DNA of 64,000 nucleotides from Oscillospiraceae bacterium. GTDB taxonomy: Bacteria > Bacillota > Clostridia > Oscillospirales > Oscillospiraceae. This document shows positions 1 to 7,687 of the stretch, in pieces. The notes beneath the pieces were generated by a model. It was not told where the DNA came from, did no database searches, and was given only the letters and a program-made list of their open reading frames with translations. The number at the start of each line of letters is the position of its first letter. The stretch's first letter is position 1. The DNA is taken from assembly GCA_017512485.1 (NCBI GenBank), contig JAFWGE010000003.1, positions 22,999-86,998 of the forward strand, written 5' to 3'. A program made the position numbers and the translations under genes.

Positions 1-1168
1 ACGAGAAAGCGCCGGCTTCAATGCGGGCAACCGTGTCCGGCAGGAACACGGAGGTTATCTTTTCCCTGGCGGAGGCGTTTTTTATTCGCCGCCTGGCGGG
101 GGAAAAACACTTCGGCCCGATGGCACAGACCGGGCGGCGGCCTATGTATTCCGGTACGGAGACCTGTTCATCCGCCCCGCGGTAAGAGAGCAGCGTTATC
201 CCGCTCTCCGAGGCTTCAAATAGCCACGTCCTGCGCGCATCCTCTACGGGAACAGGTGCCCCGGTGAGTTCCCGTTCCAGCCTGGCGGCTTCCAGACGTT
301 CCAGCCTGGCCTCCGCCTGGGGGGTCATTATCCGGGCTTTGTAGTCCATCAGTGAAGCTTTTTCGTCCAGAGTTCCGCACATGGATATGACGGCGTCGAC
401 CTCCTCGGGGGGGATGAGTTCAAGCTTCATAAGCAGATCCAGCAACTCCCGGCTGTCAGCCGCCGCCAACTCGGCGGCACGCCTCCAGCGGCGGCGCAGA
501 TAGTTCCTGTACTCCCTCTTCCTGGGGGCGGGATAGTCCACCCCCAGAGAGCCAGCCATGGCGAATCCCCTGGCCAGGTCCGGTTTCCTGTCGCACTCCC
601 CCAGAGGAAGATTGGGGGCCAGTATCGCTGTACCGCCGGATGAGCCGAATATCTGCCTGAGCCCACCCTCCAGGGAGGGGGAAAGCAGGATTATATATCT
701 AAGATTCGGACAGAAAGCGAAAGCGCTCCTGCCAACAGACTTTACGCTGCCGGGGAGGGTGATGCCTGTGAGCCTCCTTATGCCGCTGAATGCCCCGGCG
801 CCTATAAGCAGAATACCGTCAGGTACGGTGATGTCCCCGCCCGTGCCGGTATAATCTATCAGTGTACCTCCTATAGTGACAAACCCCTGGGGGTCGGCCA
901 GCTGCATACAGCCTTTGAAGGCGTCCTCACCCACGGAAGGGGCAACCTCTGCCGCTTCCACCGTGGTGAGACGTCTGCAGCCCCAAAAAGCCCGGCGGCC
1001 TATGACCATGAGGCTGGCGGGCAGGCTTACCGATGTTATGTCGGAGCGTCCGCTGAATGCCTCAGGGGCGATCTCAGTAACCCCTTCAGGCACCTTCACG
1101 CAGCCCCCTGACCCGGAGTAACCTGTGAGCACACCGTTTTTGATCGAAAAACAACTGCTGTGTTCCAT
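1..1168 (-). CDS. BspA-like leucine-rich repeat (LRR_5) protein, 3'-truncated by the window edge
   Basis: The minus-strand frame is open from ATG at 1168 to the window edge, so the C-terminus is missing. Repeats of the LRR_5 (Treponema/BspA) type are visible: 'ITSVSLPASLMVIGRRAFWGC'-like units with the pattern I-xx-hxLP-xx-hxxIGxxAF recur near the N-terminus (about residues 30-150) and again near the edge. Between them lies a charged, helical-looking stretch (about residues 200-300) with no repeat. No signal peptide is evident, so the protein may be cytoplasmic. It starts 12 bases after the stop of the DUF2201/VWA gene and is very probably co-transcribed with it. LRR_5 domains are protein-interaction modules; the ligand cannot be inferred. 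Confidence 0.85.
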   Translation of the reverse strand, partial: MEHSSCFSIKNGVLTGYSGSGGCVKVPEGVTEIAPEAFSGRSDITSVSLPASLMVIGRRAFWGCRRLTTVEAAEVAPSVGEDAFKGCMQLADPQGFVTIGGTLIDYTGTGGDITVPDGILLIGAGAFSGIRRLTGITLPGSVKSVGRSAFAFCPNLRYIILLSPSLEGGLRQIFGSSGGTAILAPNLPLGECDRKPDLARGFAMAGSLGVDYPAPRKREYRNYLRRRWRRAAELAAADSRELLDLLMKLELIPPEEVDAVISMCGTLDEKASLMDYKARIMTPQAEARLERLEAARLERELTGAPVPVEDARRTWLFEASESGITLLSYRGADEQVSVPEYIGRRPVCAIGPKCFSPARRRIKNASAREKITSVFLPDTVARIEAGAFS

Positions 1169-1180
1169 GGCGGGCGATCC

Positions 1181-2575
1181 TCACATTATCTCGTCCCGGC
1201 TCAGGACCAGCTTGATTGCCCAAGGCGGGACGTCGGGGTTGTTGTAGGCCTCGTCAACAAAGACGAAAGCGGTGTCATACGCGGGTTTTTTCTGGGGGAA
1301 CGTGCCAAAACCGTCGGTAAAATATATGAGCCCCTTCAGATTGCGGAACTCCCCCTGTTCCGCCAAGGAGTCCACGTAGCTGAACACCGGGCGGAAATCA
1401 GTGCCTCCCAGGCCGTATATCTTCATGGAGGCCAGGTAGGAGTCGAACTCCTCCCGGGAGGTGATCTTGACATCCTCCTGGATGTCGGCGTCGCATTGTA
1501 CAATGTGCAGATTTATTTTTGAGAAAAAGCTCTCCGTGGAGCACAGTACGTTGTATGTCTTCTGGATGAACGACTGCACGAGTCTGCCGGAGACAGAGCC
1601 GGAGGTATCTATGGCTATGACGAACTCCCGTATACGTTTTATTTCTCTGTACTCCAGAGGCTCCACCAGAGGCATATTCCTGTACAGGCGCAGGCCGTAT
1701 GTATAGAAGATGTAGTCGAATTCATCGTCGTCGGTCTTCATGACCTCCCCGCGGGAGGCGAACTTGCGGAGAAAATCCGTATAATCATACCGTTCCCTAT
1801 TGACTGACAGAAGGTTCTGCACCATGCCGCCCCGTTCTGTCTCCTGCTTGCGGGAGAAAGTCTCCATATCCACCTGTATGCGCTGACCGACCTCTTTCCA
1901 GTCAAGTTCGGAACCCAGGGCGCGGACAAGGGAACCTTCTTTGTCCCCGTCTTCGTCGTTATCGTCGCTTCTGCCGCCCCTGCCCTTGCCGTCGGAGGCT
2001 TCAAACTCTATACCGGCTTCCTCTTTCTCGGCCTGCGTCATGTACCAGAGGGCGTGGTCGTCGGCACGAAACAGCTCCTGCAGCTGCTCCAGACGTTCTT
2101 CTGAAGGCCTGTTGCTGATGAAGTGACTGTACAGTTTTTCAGCGGTGAGCATGCCTGCCGCTTCACGGAGCTCCCGGCATGCGCGAGCTTGTTTCTCTTC
2201 GCGTCCCGCAGCGGCGGCGCGAAGGCCGAGGTCGGTTACAGAACTCTCAACGGCTATGTCGCAGGACAGGTCCCAAAGAGCGTGGTCCACAAGGGTGTGG
2301 ACGAACATGTGGCGGTAGACGCAGTGCAGCACGGTATGGAGATAATCCCGTACGGGGGAAGCCCTGTCAGCCATATAGCGCTTCAGAACGAACAGGGGTT
2401 CGTAAAGCAGCAGACGGCCGTCGGTAGCGAAGCATATGACGCTGCTCTCCTTCTGTATCAGACGGCTCACCGCCGAGTCGAGAAAACGCAGTTCCACCAC
2501 CAGGGTGTTGCGGCTGAGCCTCAGTACGTCCCGGGCGGCGGAAGATATTTTGTCCTTTTTTTCCTCGTCTGTCAT
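1181..2575 (-). CDS. DUF2201-like degenerate metallopeptidase with C-terminal VWA domain
   Basis: The 464-residue protein has two parts. The N-terminal region resembles the DUF2201 putative metallopeptidase domain, but the expected HExxH reads HTVLH (residues 80-84), so the catalytic Glu is absent. The C-terminal VWA-like domain has a complete MIDAS: DTSGS at 323-327, Thr392 in GGTDF and Asp421 in TDG. The acidic linker near residues 203-214 separates them. I chose ATG at 2575, 29 codons inside the longest frame (2662), because GAGGA precedes it at normal spacing and the family pattern begins there. Such genes (COG3864) usually follow a MoxR-type AAA+ ATPase gene; none lies next to it here. 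Instead the partner is the downstream LRR_5 gene. Metal-dependent chaperone-like activity is a guess from the MoxR-VWA theme. Confidence 0.8.
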   Translation of the reverse strand: MTDEEKKDKISSAARDVLRLSRNTLVVELRFLDSAVSRLIQKESSVICFATDGRLLLYEPLFVLKRYMADRASPVRDYLHTVLHCVYRHMFVHTLVDHALWDLSCDIAVESSVTDLGLRAAAAGREEKQARACRELREAAGMLTAEKLYSHFISNRPSEERLEQLQELFRADDHALWYMTQAEKEEAGIEFEASDGKGRGGRSDDNDEDGDKEGSLVRALGSELDWKEVGQRIQVDMETFSRKQETERGGMVQNLLSVNRERYDYTDFLRKFASRGEVMKTDDDEFDYIFYTYGLRLYRNMPLVEPLEYREIKRIREFVIAIDTSGSVSGRLVQSFIQKTYNVLCSTESFFSKINLHIVQCDADIQEDVKITSREEFDSYLASMKIYGLGGTDFRPVFSYVDSLAEQGEFRNLKGLIYFTDGFGTFPQKKPAYDTAFVFVDEAYNNPDVPPWAIKLVLSRDEIM

Positions 2576-2991
2576 GTATCGTTCCTCTGTAAGCTGCTTT
2601 GCGCAGAGTTTAAACATCTTGATTATATCAGCCGTAAGGCGGGGTTTCAATGATAAAAACACACGGGGTCATGGTCCGGCAAGAACTGATTAACAGGGTT
2701 ATCCAAAATGGACGACACGGTGGACGGCTGCCGTGAGAAGCGGCCAGCGTGCGGCGGCCGGAGCTCCGCAGCCGCGCACGAGGTTGAACGATACATATGA
2801 GAACTCAAAACCGCGTTTTTCGCGTGGCTTTGATTTTGCCGCGAGGCCTGCACGGGCAATGACAGCCAATACAGTTTAAACTGCATTTAATTGTCATGAA
2901 CGGTACCGGAACGAACTAATAGAAACCGTACGTATAACACCGGGGGATCATAGAATGATCGTATGCTTTATCAGACTGTAGCCAGGTTCAA

Positions 2992-3020
2992 TTGACGAGG
3001 GAGAGTGAAGAGAATATAAT
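2992..3020 (+). promoter_or_regulatory. sigma-A promoter of the zinc-ribbon/transglutaminase gene
   Basis: TTGACG (2992-2997), a 17-bp spacer and TATAAT (3015-3020) give an almost perfect vegetative promoter 110 bases before the next start codon. The rest of the 555-base gap between 2576 and 3130 contains no convincing gene; it holds this promoter and presumably the minus-strand promoter of the DUF2201 gene, which I could not place. Confidence 0.75.
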
Positions 3021-3130
3021 ACATTTACAATTTTTCAAATCATGTCGGCGTACAAACACGGGTAATGAGCAGTGTTATATGAACGATACCCGCCCGCATT
3101 TTTGCAGGGCGAGTGATACGATTGTATTAA

Positions 3131-4861
3131 ATGGATTATTATTCTAACTACACGAAATGCTGCAGAAGGTGCGGCAGCGAGTTGGCCCCGGGTGCACAGT
3201 ACTGCCGCAAATGCGGCTTGGCTGTGGGACCCGTGCATTCATATACCCAAGGGGAATATATAGACTGCCGTATTGTCGGAAGTATTGTTTTCCTGACCCA
3301 GCAGCAAGCCGCGAGGGGAGGCCGCGTACGGTTCCGGTTCGCCGGAACCGGAGATTATGCGGATATACACATAGAGCCAGGGATCGCGTCAGGGACGGAC
3401 AAGACGATCTGCCGCGAGTATACGGACCGATACGGAGTACCGAACAGGGAACTGCGTCACATAAAGGTGATTATAGAGCCTCAGAACAAGCCGCACACCG
3501 GGAGACCATACGGTGACAGAGTATATCACAACGCGTATGGCGACGGAGCGCATTCCGGCGCGGGGATGTCAGGGGTAGCTTCGGAGAGCAGAGTCTGGAC
3601 GGCTCCAGCGAAACCGAAGAAGACAGGCCGGAAGGTGCGGCCTGTACTGCTTGTCATACTTGCTGTTATACTGTTAAGTTGTGCTGCACCGTGGTTCAGA
3701 GAGGTAAAAACGGCTTTTGTCACTCAAACGTTCAGAGAACGGATCAGCATCCCTGAGACGGAAGTTCCTGTACCGTCGGCTGAGGAGGTCGTTCCGACGG
3801 TAATACCCTCGGCGGCACCGGCGATAATATCGGAGAAACCGGATGTTTCGGCTATCCCGTATTATGAAGACAGGTTTTACATCAACAATCTGGAGGAACC
3901 TCTTCTGTTCGACGTCGTGGCGTTGTATAAGGGTATTTCAGCCTTTGAAACAGAGATTAAACTGAAGAACACGGCAAATGAAGCAGACCTGCGCTTGCTG
4001 ATAAACGCCATAAAATACGACTGCCCGGAGTTGTTTCAGGCAGCGTTTGATAAGAAGTACACATTTTGGAACACCGGCGGCCGGATAACTTCCGTGTCAG
4101 TGCCTTATTCCATGTCAAAGACGACATATGATTCGAGACTTGCGCAGTGCAGTGCTCTTATAGCGCAGCTTAGAGAGGACACGACGGGATTCAGCGCGCA
4201 GGAGCGTGAACAATACGTGTATGATTATTTTACAAATACTGTATCCTATTCCACCACAACGGCGCAGTGTGGCAACGCATCCGGGGCAATAGTAGACAAA
4301 AGCGCGAAATGCGACGGTATAAGCCTGGCCATGAAGTGGGCGATGGAGGCCGTGGGGATCCCTGCCATCGTGCTTTCCGGGAAGGATGAGGGCGACCCCG
4401 TCGGACACGCGTGGAACTGTGTGAAGATCAACGGCAGTTACTGCGACGTGGACCTTACCAACGACCTGATCAGAGAAGAAAGGTCCATGAAGCTTTACAG
4501 CGCATATAATGTTAAAAGAGACTGGATAAGCCGCCTTTACCCTCTGAGCGACGACATCGTCAGCTACTACAGGTTGCCGGAATCCAGCGGTATGCATAAT
4601 AGTTATCATGTTGTGAACGGGTCCTTCGTATATTCCGGCGACGATATCGAGAGCGCCGTTCACAGACTGCTTGACGAGTCCCTTTGGAGAGACGGGACGG
4701 GGGTAATACAGTTTGAGGACGACGCCGACTTCAGCTTTTTTCTGTATGATGGTGACGTTTTTTTTGAAACCTGGTTTTACGATAACGGATACTGGGGCAG
4801 TTACAGTTTGACTGTGCTTCATGAATACCGGACAGTGGGATTCAGGCTGAATATAAACTGA
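3131..4861 (+). CDS. Membrane protein with N-terminal zinc ribbon and extracellular transglutaminase-like domain
   Basis: The 576-residue protein starts with a CxxC-x10-CxxC zinc ribbon (C11, C14, C25, C28), a lower-complexity stretch, one transmembrane helix at about 170-187, a Pro-rich spacer and a transglutaminase-core domain in the C-terminal half. The papain-like triad is visible as Cys394 in KCDG, His426 in GHAWN and an Asp near 439-441 in DVDLTND. By topology the ribbon is cytoplasmic and the transglutaminase domain outside. Families with this fold either cross-link or cleave peptide bonds, often in cell-wall or surface proteins; the substrate is unknown. The ribosome site is weak and the start is chosen because the ribbon begins at once. 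It is monocistronic, with its own strong promoter. Confidence 0.85.
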   Translation: MDYYSNYTKCCRRCGSELAPGAQYCRKCGLAVGPVHSYTQGEYIDCRIVGSIVFLTQQQAARGGRVRFRFAGTGDYADIHIEPGIASGTDKTICREYTDRYGVPNRELRHIKVIIEPQNKPHTGRPYGDRVYHNAYGDGAHSGAGMSGVASESRVWTAPAKPKKTGRKVRPVLLVILAVILLSCAAPWFREVKTAFVTQTFRERISIPETEVPVPSAEEVVPTVIPSAAPAIISEKPDVSAIPYYEDRFYINNLEEPLLFDVVALYKGISAFETEIKLKNTANEADLRLLINAIKYDCPELFQAAFDKKYTFWNTGGRITSVSVPYSMSKTTYDSRLAQCSALIAQLREDTTGFSAQEREQYVYDYFTNTVSYSTTTAQCGNASGAIVDKSAKCDGISLAMKWAMEAVGIPAIVLSGKDEGDPVGHAWNCVKINGSYCDVDLTNDLIREERSMKLYSAYNVKRDWISRLYPLSDDIVSYYRLPESSGMHNSYHVVNGSFVYSGDDIESAVHRLLDESLWRDGTGVIQFEDDADFSFFLYDGDVFFETWFYDNGYWGSYSLTVLHEYRTVGFRLNIN

Positions 4862-5028
4862 CAGGGGAAAGCCGGTATGTCATGGATAAACAGCGTTGTA
4901 AGGTGAGACCGCAGCAGTGTATTTATCCAGTGATTTTGCTGTTGATTATACTTAATAACGAGTAAGCTTTTTACAGCTCTCGTAAAAAAGCGTTATGTTT
5001 TTATCGACTAAATAAGGAGGGCCTGCCC

Positions 5029-5856
5029 ATGAAAAACGCAAACCGCTGGTACCGCAAATTCACGGTGGATATGAGCAGGGAGGAGGTGGAGCGGGTCGTC
5101 TCCGGGACTGCGGACCCGAAGGTGTACAGCCACACTCCCATTGCCGGGCCATACTCTCCACCCGACTCGGACGGATTGGTGGGGAAGACCCTGAGCTTCA
5201 GAGGAGAGGAGCGGGACTTTGGCTTCCGCTTCACCGGCCTAAACGAGGTGCTGTTCACCGAGAAAGAGACTGAGGAGAAGAGCTGCTTCTGCAATGTGAA
5301 GACCTTGGACAATGAGATATATTTTGTCAATTTCCTGGTGCCGGGCTTTGCCTCTTCCAGACAGATCACACTCATAGCCGACATGTTGACGGGGTACGCC
5401 ACTGTGTGCGACGCACATATCGGCACCGAATACTCGGGTATAGATGTGGACAGGGAATTCTTCTTCGGCCGTCTGAAGGGTGAATACGCCGGGGGAGAGC
5501 CCCACTCTTTTACCGAGGAGCTGGTGGGGAAAGCCATAACATGGAGTTACGGGGGTAAAATCGACTCCATCAAGCACATATACAACAGCAATATCTTTTA
5601 TACCTATGAGTACCACACCCCCAACGGCGCGTGGATGGCCGCGAATCCGGCAGACTACGTAAAGATCCGGGACGGCGTATATCTGTTCAGCTTCGTGGAG
5701 GAACGGCAGGGTGGTGTACAGGCAATATTCCTTATATATCTGGACAGGATGCATGACGTGGGATGCTTCTACGGACTGAGCGGCGGAGGCGACCATCTTG
5801 TCAGCGCATGTCTCGGGGCAAAAGGCGAGATGGCGCCGTCTATAGCGATATTCTAG
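5029..5856 (+). CDS. MoaF-like tandem lipocalin-type protein
   Basis: This 275-residue soluble protein has two similar beta-rich halves (about 45-130 and 165-270), each opening with a Leu-x-Gly-Lys-x-hydrophobic motif (LVGKTLSF and LVGKAITW), as in the MoaF N- and C-terminal domains. MoaF was named after a molybdenum-cofactor locus, but the biochemical function of the family is unclear and no other moa gene is nearby. The start follows a strong AAGGAGG site. It lies 50 bases upstream of the cyclase-family gene on the same strand, so the two are probably one operon, and it may bind a small hydrophobic ligand related to that enzyme (inference). Another lipocalin-like or isomerase-like role is possible. 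Confidence 0.65.
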   Translation: MKNANRWYRKFTVDMSREEVERVVSGTADPKVYSHTPIAGPYSPPDSDGLVGKTLSFRGEERDFGFRFTGLNEVLFTEKETEEKSCFCNVKTLDNEIYFVNFLVPGFASSRQITLIADMLTGYATVCDAHIGTEYSGIDVDREFFFGRLKGEYAGGEPHSFTEELVGKAITWSYGGKIDSIKHIYNSNIFYTYEYHTPNGAWMAANPADYVKIRDGVYLFSFVEERQGGVQAIFLIYLDRMHDVGCFYGLSGGGDHLVSACLGAKGEMAPSIAIF

Positions 5857-5906
5857 CGGCGCGGGGGCCGCCAAAGCTTATATAAACACCAAAGGGAGGA
5901 ATAAAA

Positions 5907-6659
5907 ATGTACAAACTGTGGCAGGCGCTGGAGGGCGCAAAAAAGCTTAAATGGGTGGAACTTTCCCATCCCCTCAACAACGACAGCCCGTACTGGAGCG
6001 GCATACCCGAGGGATCGGTGGAACTGTGCAATGTGGTGTTTGACTGGGGCAACCCCATGCTGGAGTGCCTGATCCATACTTTTAAATTCCCGGGCCAGTT
6101 CGGCACCCACGTGGACTTCCCGGGACATTTCATTAAGGGCGCGGCCATGTCCGACAGCTATGGCGTAATGGATGCGGTATTTCCGCTATGTGTGGTGGAT
6201 ATAACCGGCAAGGTGGCGCAAGACCCATGCTATGCCGTTACGGTACAGGATATTAAAGACTATGAGGAGAAGTACGGCCCCATTCCCGACGGGGCTTTTG
6301 TTGCCCTGAGGACTGACTGGTCAAAGAAATGGCCCGATATGGACGCCCTTTCCGGCATAGCCGAAGACGGCAGCGAGAACTTCCCGGGCTGGTCCCTGGA
6401 CGCCCTGAAATACATATACGAGGTTCGCTCCGCAGCCGCCAACGGCCACGAGGCCCTGGATACAGACGCCTCAGCGGAGGCGGCCAAAGCGGGTGACCTG
6501 GCCTGCGAAAGGTACGTTCTCTCCAAAGGCAAGCTCCAGATAGAAGTGCTGTGCAACCTGGATAAGGTACCCTCCGCGGGGGCAGTGCTCATAGCCGCCT
6601 GGCCAAGGATAGAGGGGGCTTCCGGACTGCCTGCCCGTGTGTGGGCGGTGACCGAATAA
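5907..6659 (+). CDS. Cyclase-family (kynurenine formamidase/isatin hydrolase-like) metal-dependent hydrolase
   Basis: The 250-residue sequence carries the metal-binding signature of the cyclase family, GTHVDFPGHF (His68, Asp70, His74), after an N-terminal LSHPLNNDSPYW segment typical of the group. Members use Mn or Zn to hydrolyse N-formyl, lactam or cyclic diketone bonds, so the reaction class (hydrolytic opening) is firm and the substrate open. AGGGAGG stands just before ATG. It follows the MoaF-like gene and is closed by a hairpin. It is distinct in length and sequence from the second cyclase-family gene at 61656, which sits in the phloroglucinol-type cluster, so the two should not be treated as duplicates. 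Confidence 0.85.
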   Translation: MYKLWQALEGAKKLKWVELSHPLNNDSPYWSGIPEGSVELCNVVFDWGNPMLECLIHTFKFPGQFGTHVDFPGHFIKGAAMSDSYGVMDAVFPLCVVDITGKVAQDPCYAVTVQDIKDYEEKYGPIPDGAFVALRTDWSKKWPDMDALSGIAEDGSENFPGWSLDALKYIYEVRSAAANGHEALDTDASAEAAKAGDLACERYVLSKGKLQIEVLCNLDKVPSAGAVLIAAWPRIEGASGLPARVWAVTE

Positions 6660-6669
6660 ATAATAAGTG

Positions 6670-6709
6670 AAAGGAGCGCCGTGGGCAGCATAACCTGTGG
6701 CGCTCCTTT
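6670..6709 (+). terminator. Hairpin terminator after the MoaF-cyclase pair
   Basis: An 11-bp perfect inverted repeat (AAAGGAGCGCC / GGCGCTCCTTT) with an 18-base loop lies 10 bases past the stop codon. The T tract is poor, so termination strength is uncertain. Confidence 0.6.
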
Positions 6710-6766
6710 GCTTGTGGGATGTATAAAAGCCCCGTACGCGTCACAGTGTGCGGGGAGCATATGACG

Positions 6767-6950
6767 TCAGGATAAAAGGCCATCATTATCACATGTGAGG
6801 GTTACTGTTTTTGGGGTTTGAATCCCCGGATATGATACAGTTGCTTTTGCAACAGCGCTGTTACCAAACGTATATGACCGGCTTGAAACGGGTATAACGC
6901 CAGATATATAGATATGGACACTTCCACTATAGTAATTTGATAGACTTACC
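6767..6950 (-). pseudogene. Possible remnant of a secreted-protein gene
   Basis: A minus-strand frame ending at 6767 encodes Ser/Thr/Val-rich residues that read like a beta-rich secreted protein (for example SGVIPVSSRSYTFG and PKTVTLTCDNDG). It has no proper start: its frame runs back into the decayed DUF6120-like gene. Base composition is AT-richer than the neighbours. I do not recognise a family; it may be the second gene of the decayed cassette or a chance open frame. Confidence 0.25.
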
Positions 6951-7367
6951 TTAGAATGTATAGCCGACAACAACTGGCGGTATCGTGATTCCGGATTCAT
7001 CTATACTGCCATGGTGTATCGTCTCAATAAAAATATGCGTCCATATACACTTTGCGCTGCTTTTGAAGATCAATGAAACAAATGACAATAACAACAGCAA
7101 TCAAGAAGAGAGAAGCAATAACCGTAATTTATATTTTCTTCTTTAATGAAAAGCCTTTTTCACCGCTCCTGTTGAAGAGAAGCTGAGCCAAAGCTTGGAA
7201 AGCTCTGCAGAAGTGTCAAATTCAGTTTCAAGAGTTTCAAAGTCCGATTCGGGATGGTCTTTGATATAGATTTCAACTTCTGATCGAAGTATTTGCAAAA
7301 GAGCCTTTTTGTTTCCAGGCAGATGTAAGAGTTCTTCTGTAACTGAATTAATACACGCTTTTGATTC
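6951..7367 (-). pseudogene. Decayed DUF6120-like membrane protein gene
   Basis: Reading the minus strand in three frames gives the pieces of one protein. From about 7367 to 7143 a helical domain of the HAAS/DUF6120 type is visible (motifs LPGNKKALLQILRSEVE, KDHPESDFETLE, then FDTSAELS). A second frame gives a transmembrane helix (about 7130-7060, ITVIASLFLIAVVIVI), and a third gives a C-terminal tail ending at 6951 (ESGITIPPVVVGYTF). The lesions are a frameshift before the helix, a TAA inside it, a one-base shift at a T run near 7030, and no start codon before an upstream TAA at 7368. The region is clearly AT-richer than its surroundings. The family assignment is from memory of the pattern and is moderate. 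Confidence 0.5.
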
Positions 7368-7402
7368 TTATTTTTATAACTTACTGCAGGCTGAAAGTCT
7401 CA

Positions 7403-7687
7403 ATGAGGGGAGTGCAGATTACGCCGCTTTTGGAAAACGGGATAAGAGCAGCGGCTGTGGCGCTGATTTTCCTGCTGGGAGGCTGCGGCGCCGGCGTGCC
7501 TGAGGAACTGCCGGATACAGCGCCCCAGGCGGCGCGGACACCGGCGCGGTTGAAGAGCAGCAGCCCTCCGGCGTCACTGCGGGGGGAGGAAGGTTTGCCG
7601 GGGACGTACACATACACCGCGCCGGAGAGCGGCTGTTTTAACACCGTACGCCCGTGCAGTGCGGGCGTATTACCGCACGCTCCATAG
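7403..7687 (+). pseudogene. Lipoprotein N-terminal fragment
   Basis: ATG at 7403 opens a sequence with a hydrophobic core and a lipobox-like LLGGC at about residue 25, then a Pro/Ala/Ser-rich tail typical of a lipoprotein linker, and stops at 7687 inside the 3' end of the convergent ABC gene. No domain follows, and another frame (ending near 7642) reads just as protein-like after about 7540, suggesting a frameshift. I take it as the truncated front of a lost lipoprotein gene. Confidence 0.4.
7647..7669 (-). terminator. Hairpin at the end of the ABC exporter operon
   Basis: A perfect 8-bp stem (TACGCCCG / CGGGCGTA) with a 7-base loop abuts the TAA stop of the minus-strand gene. There is no good T run, so it is a probable rather than certain terminator. 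Confidence 0.45.
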
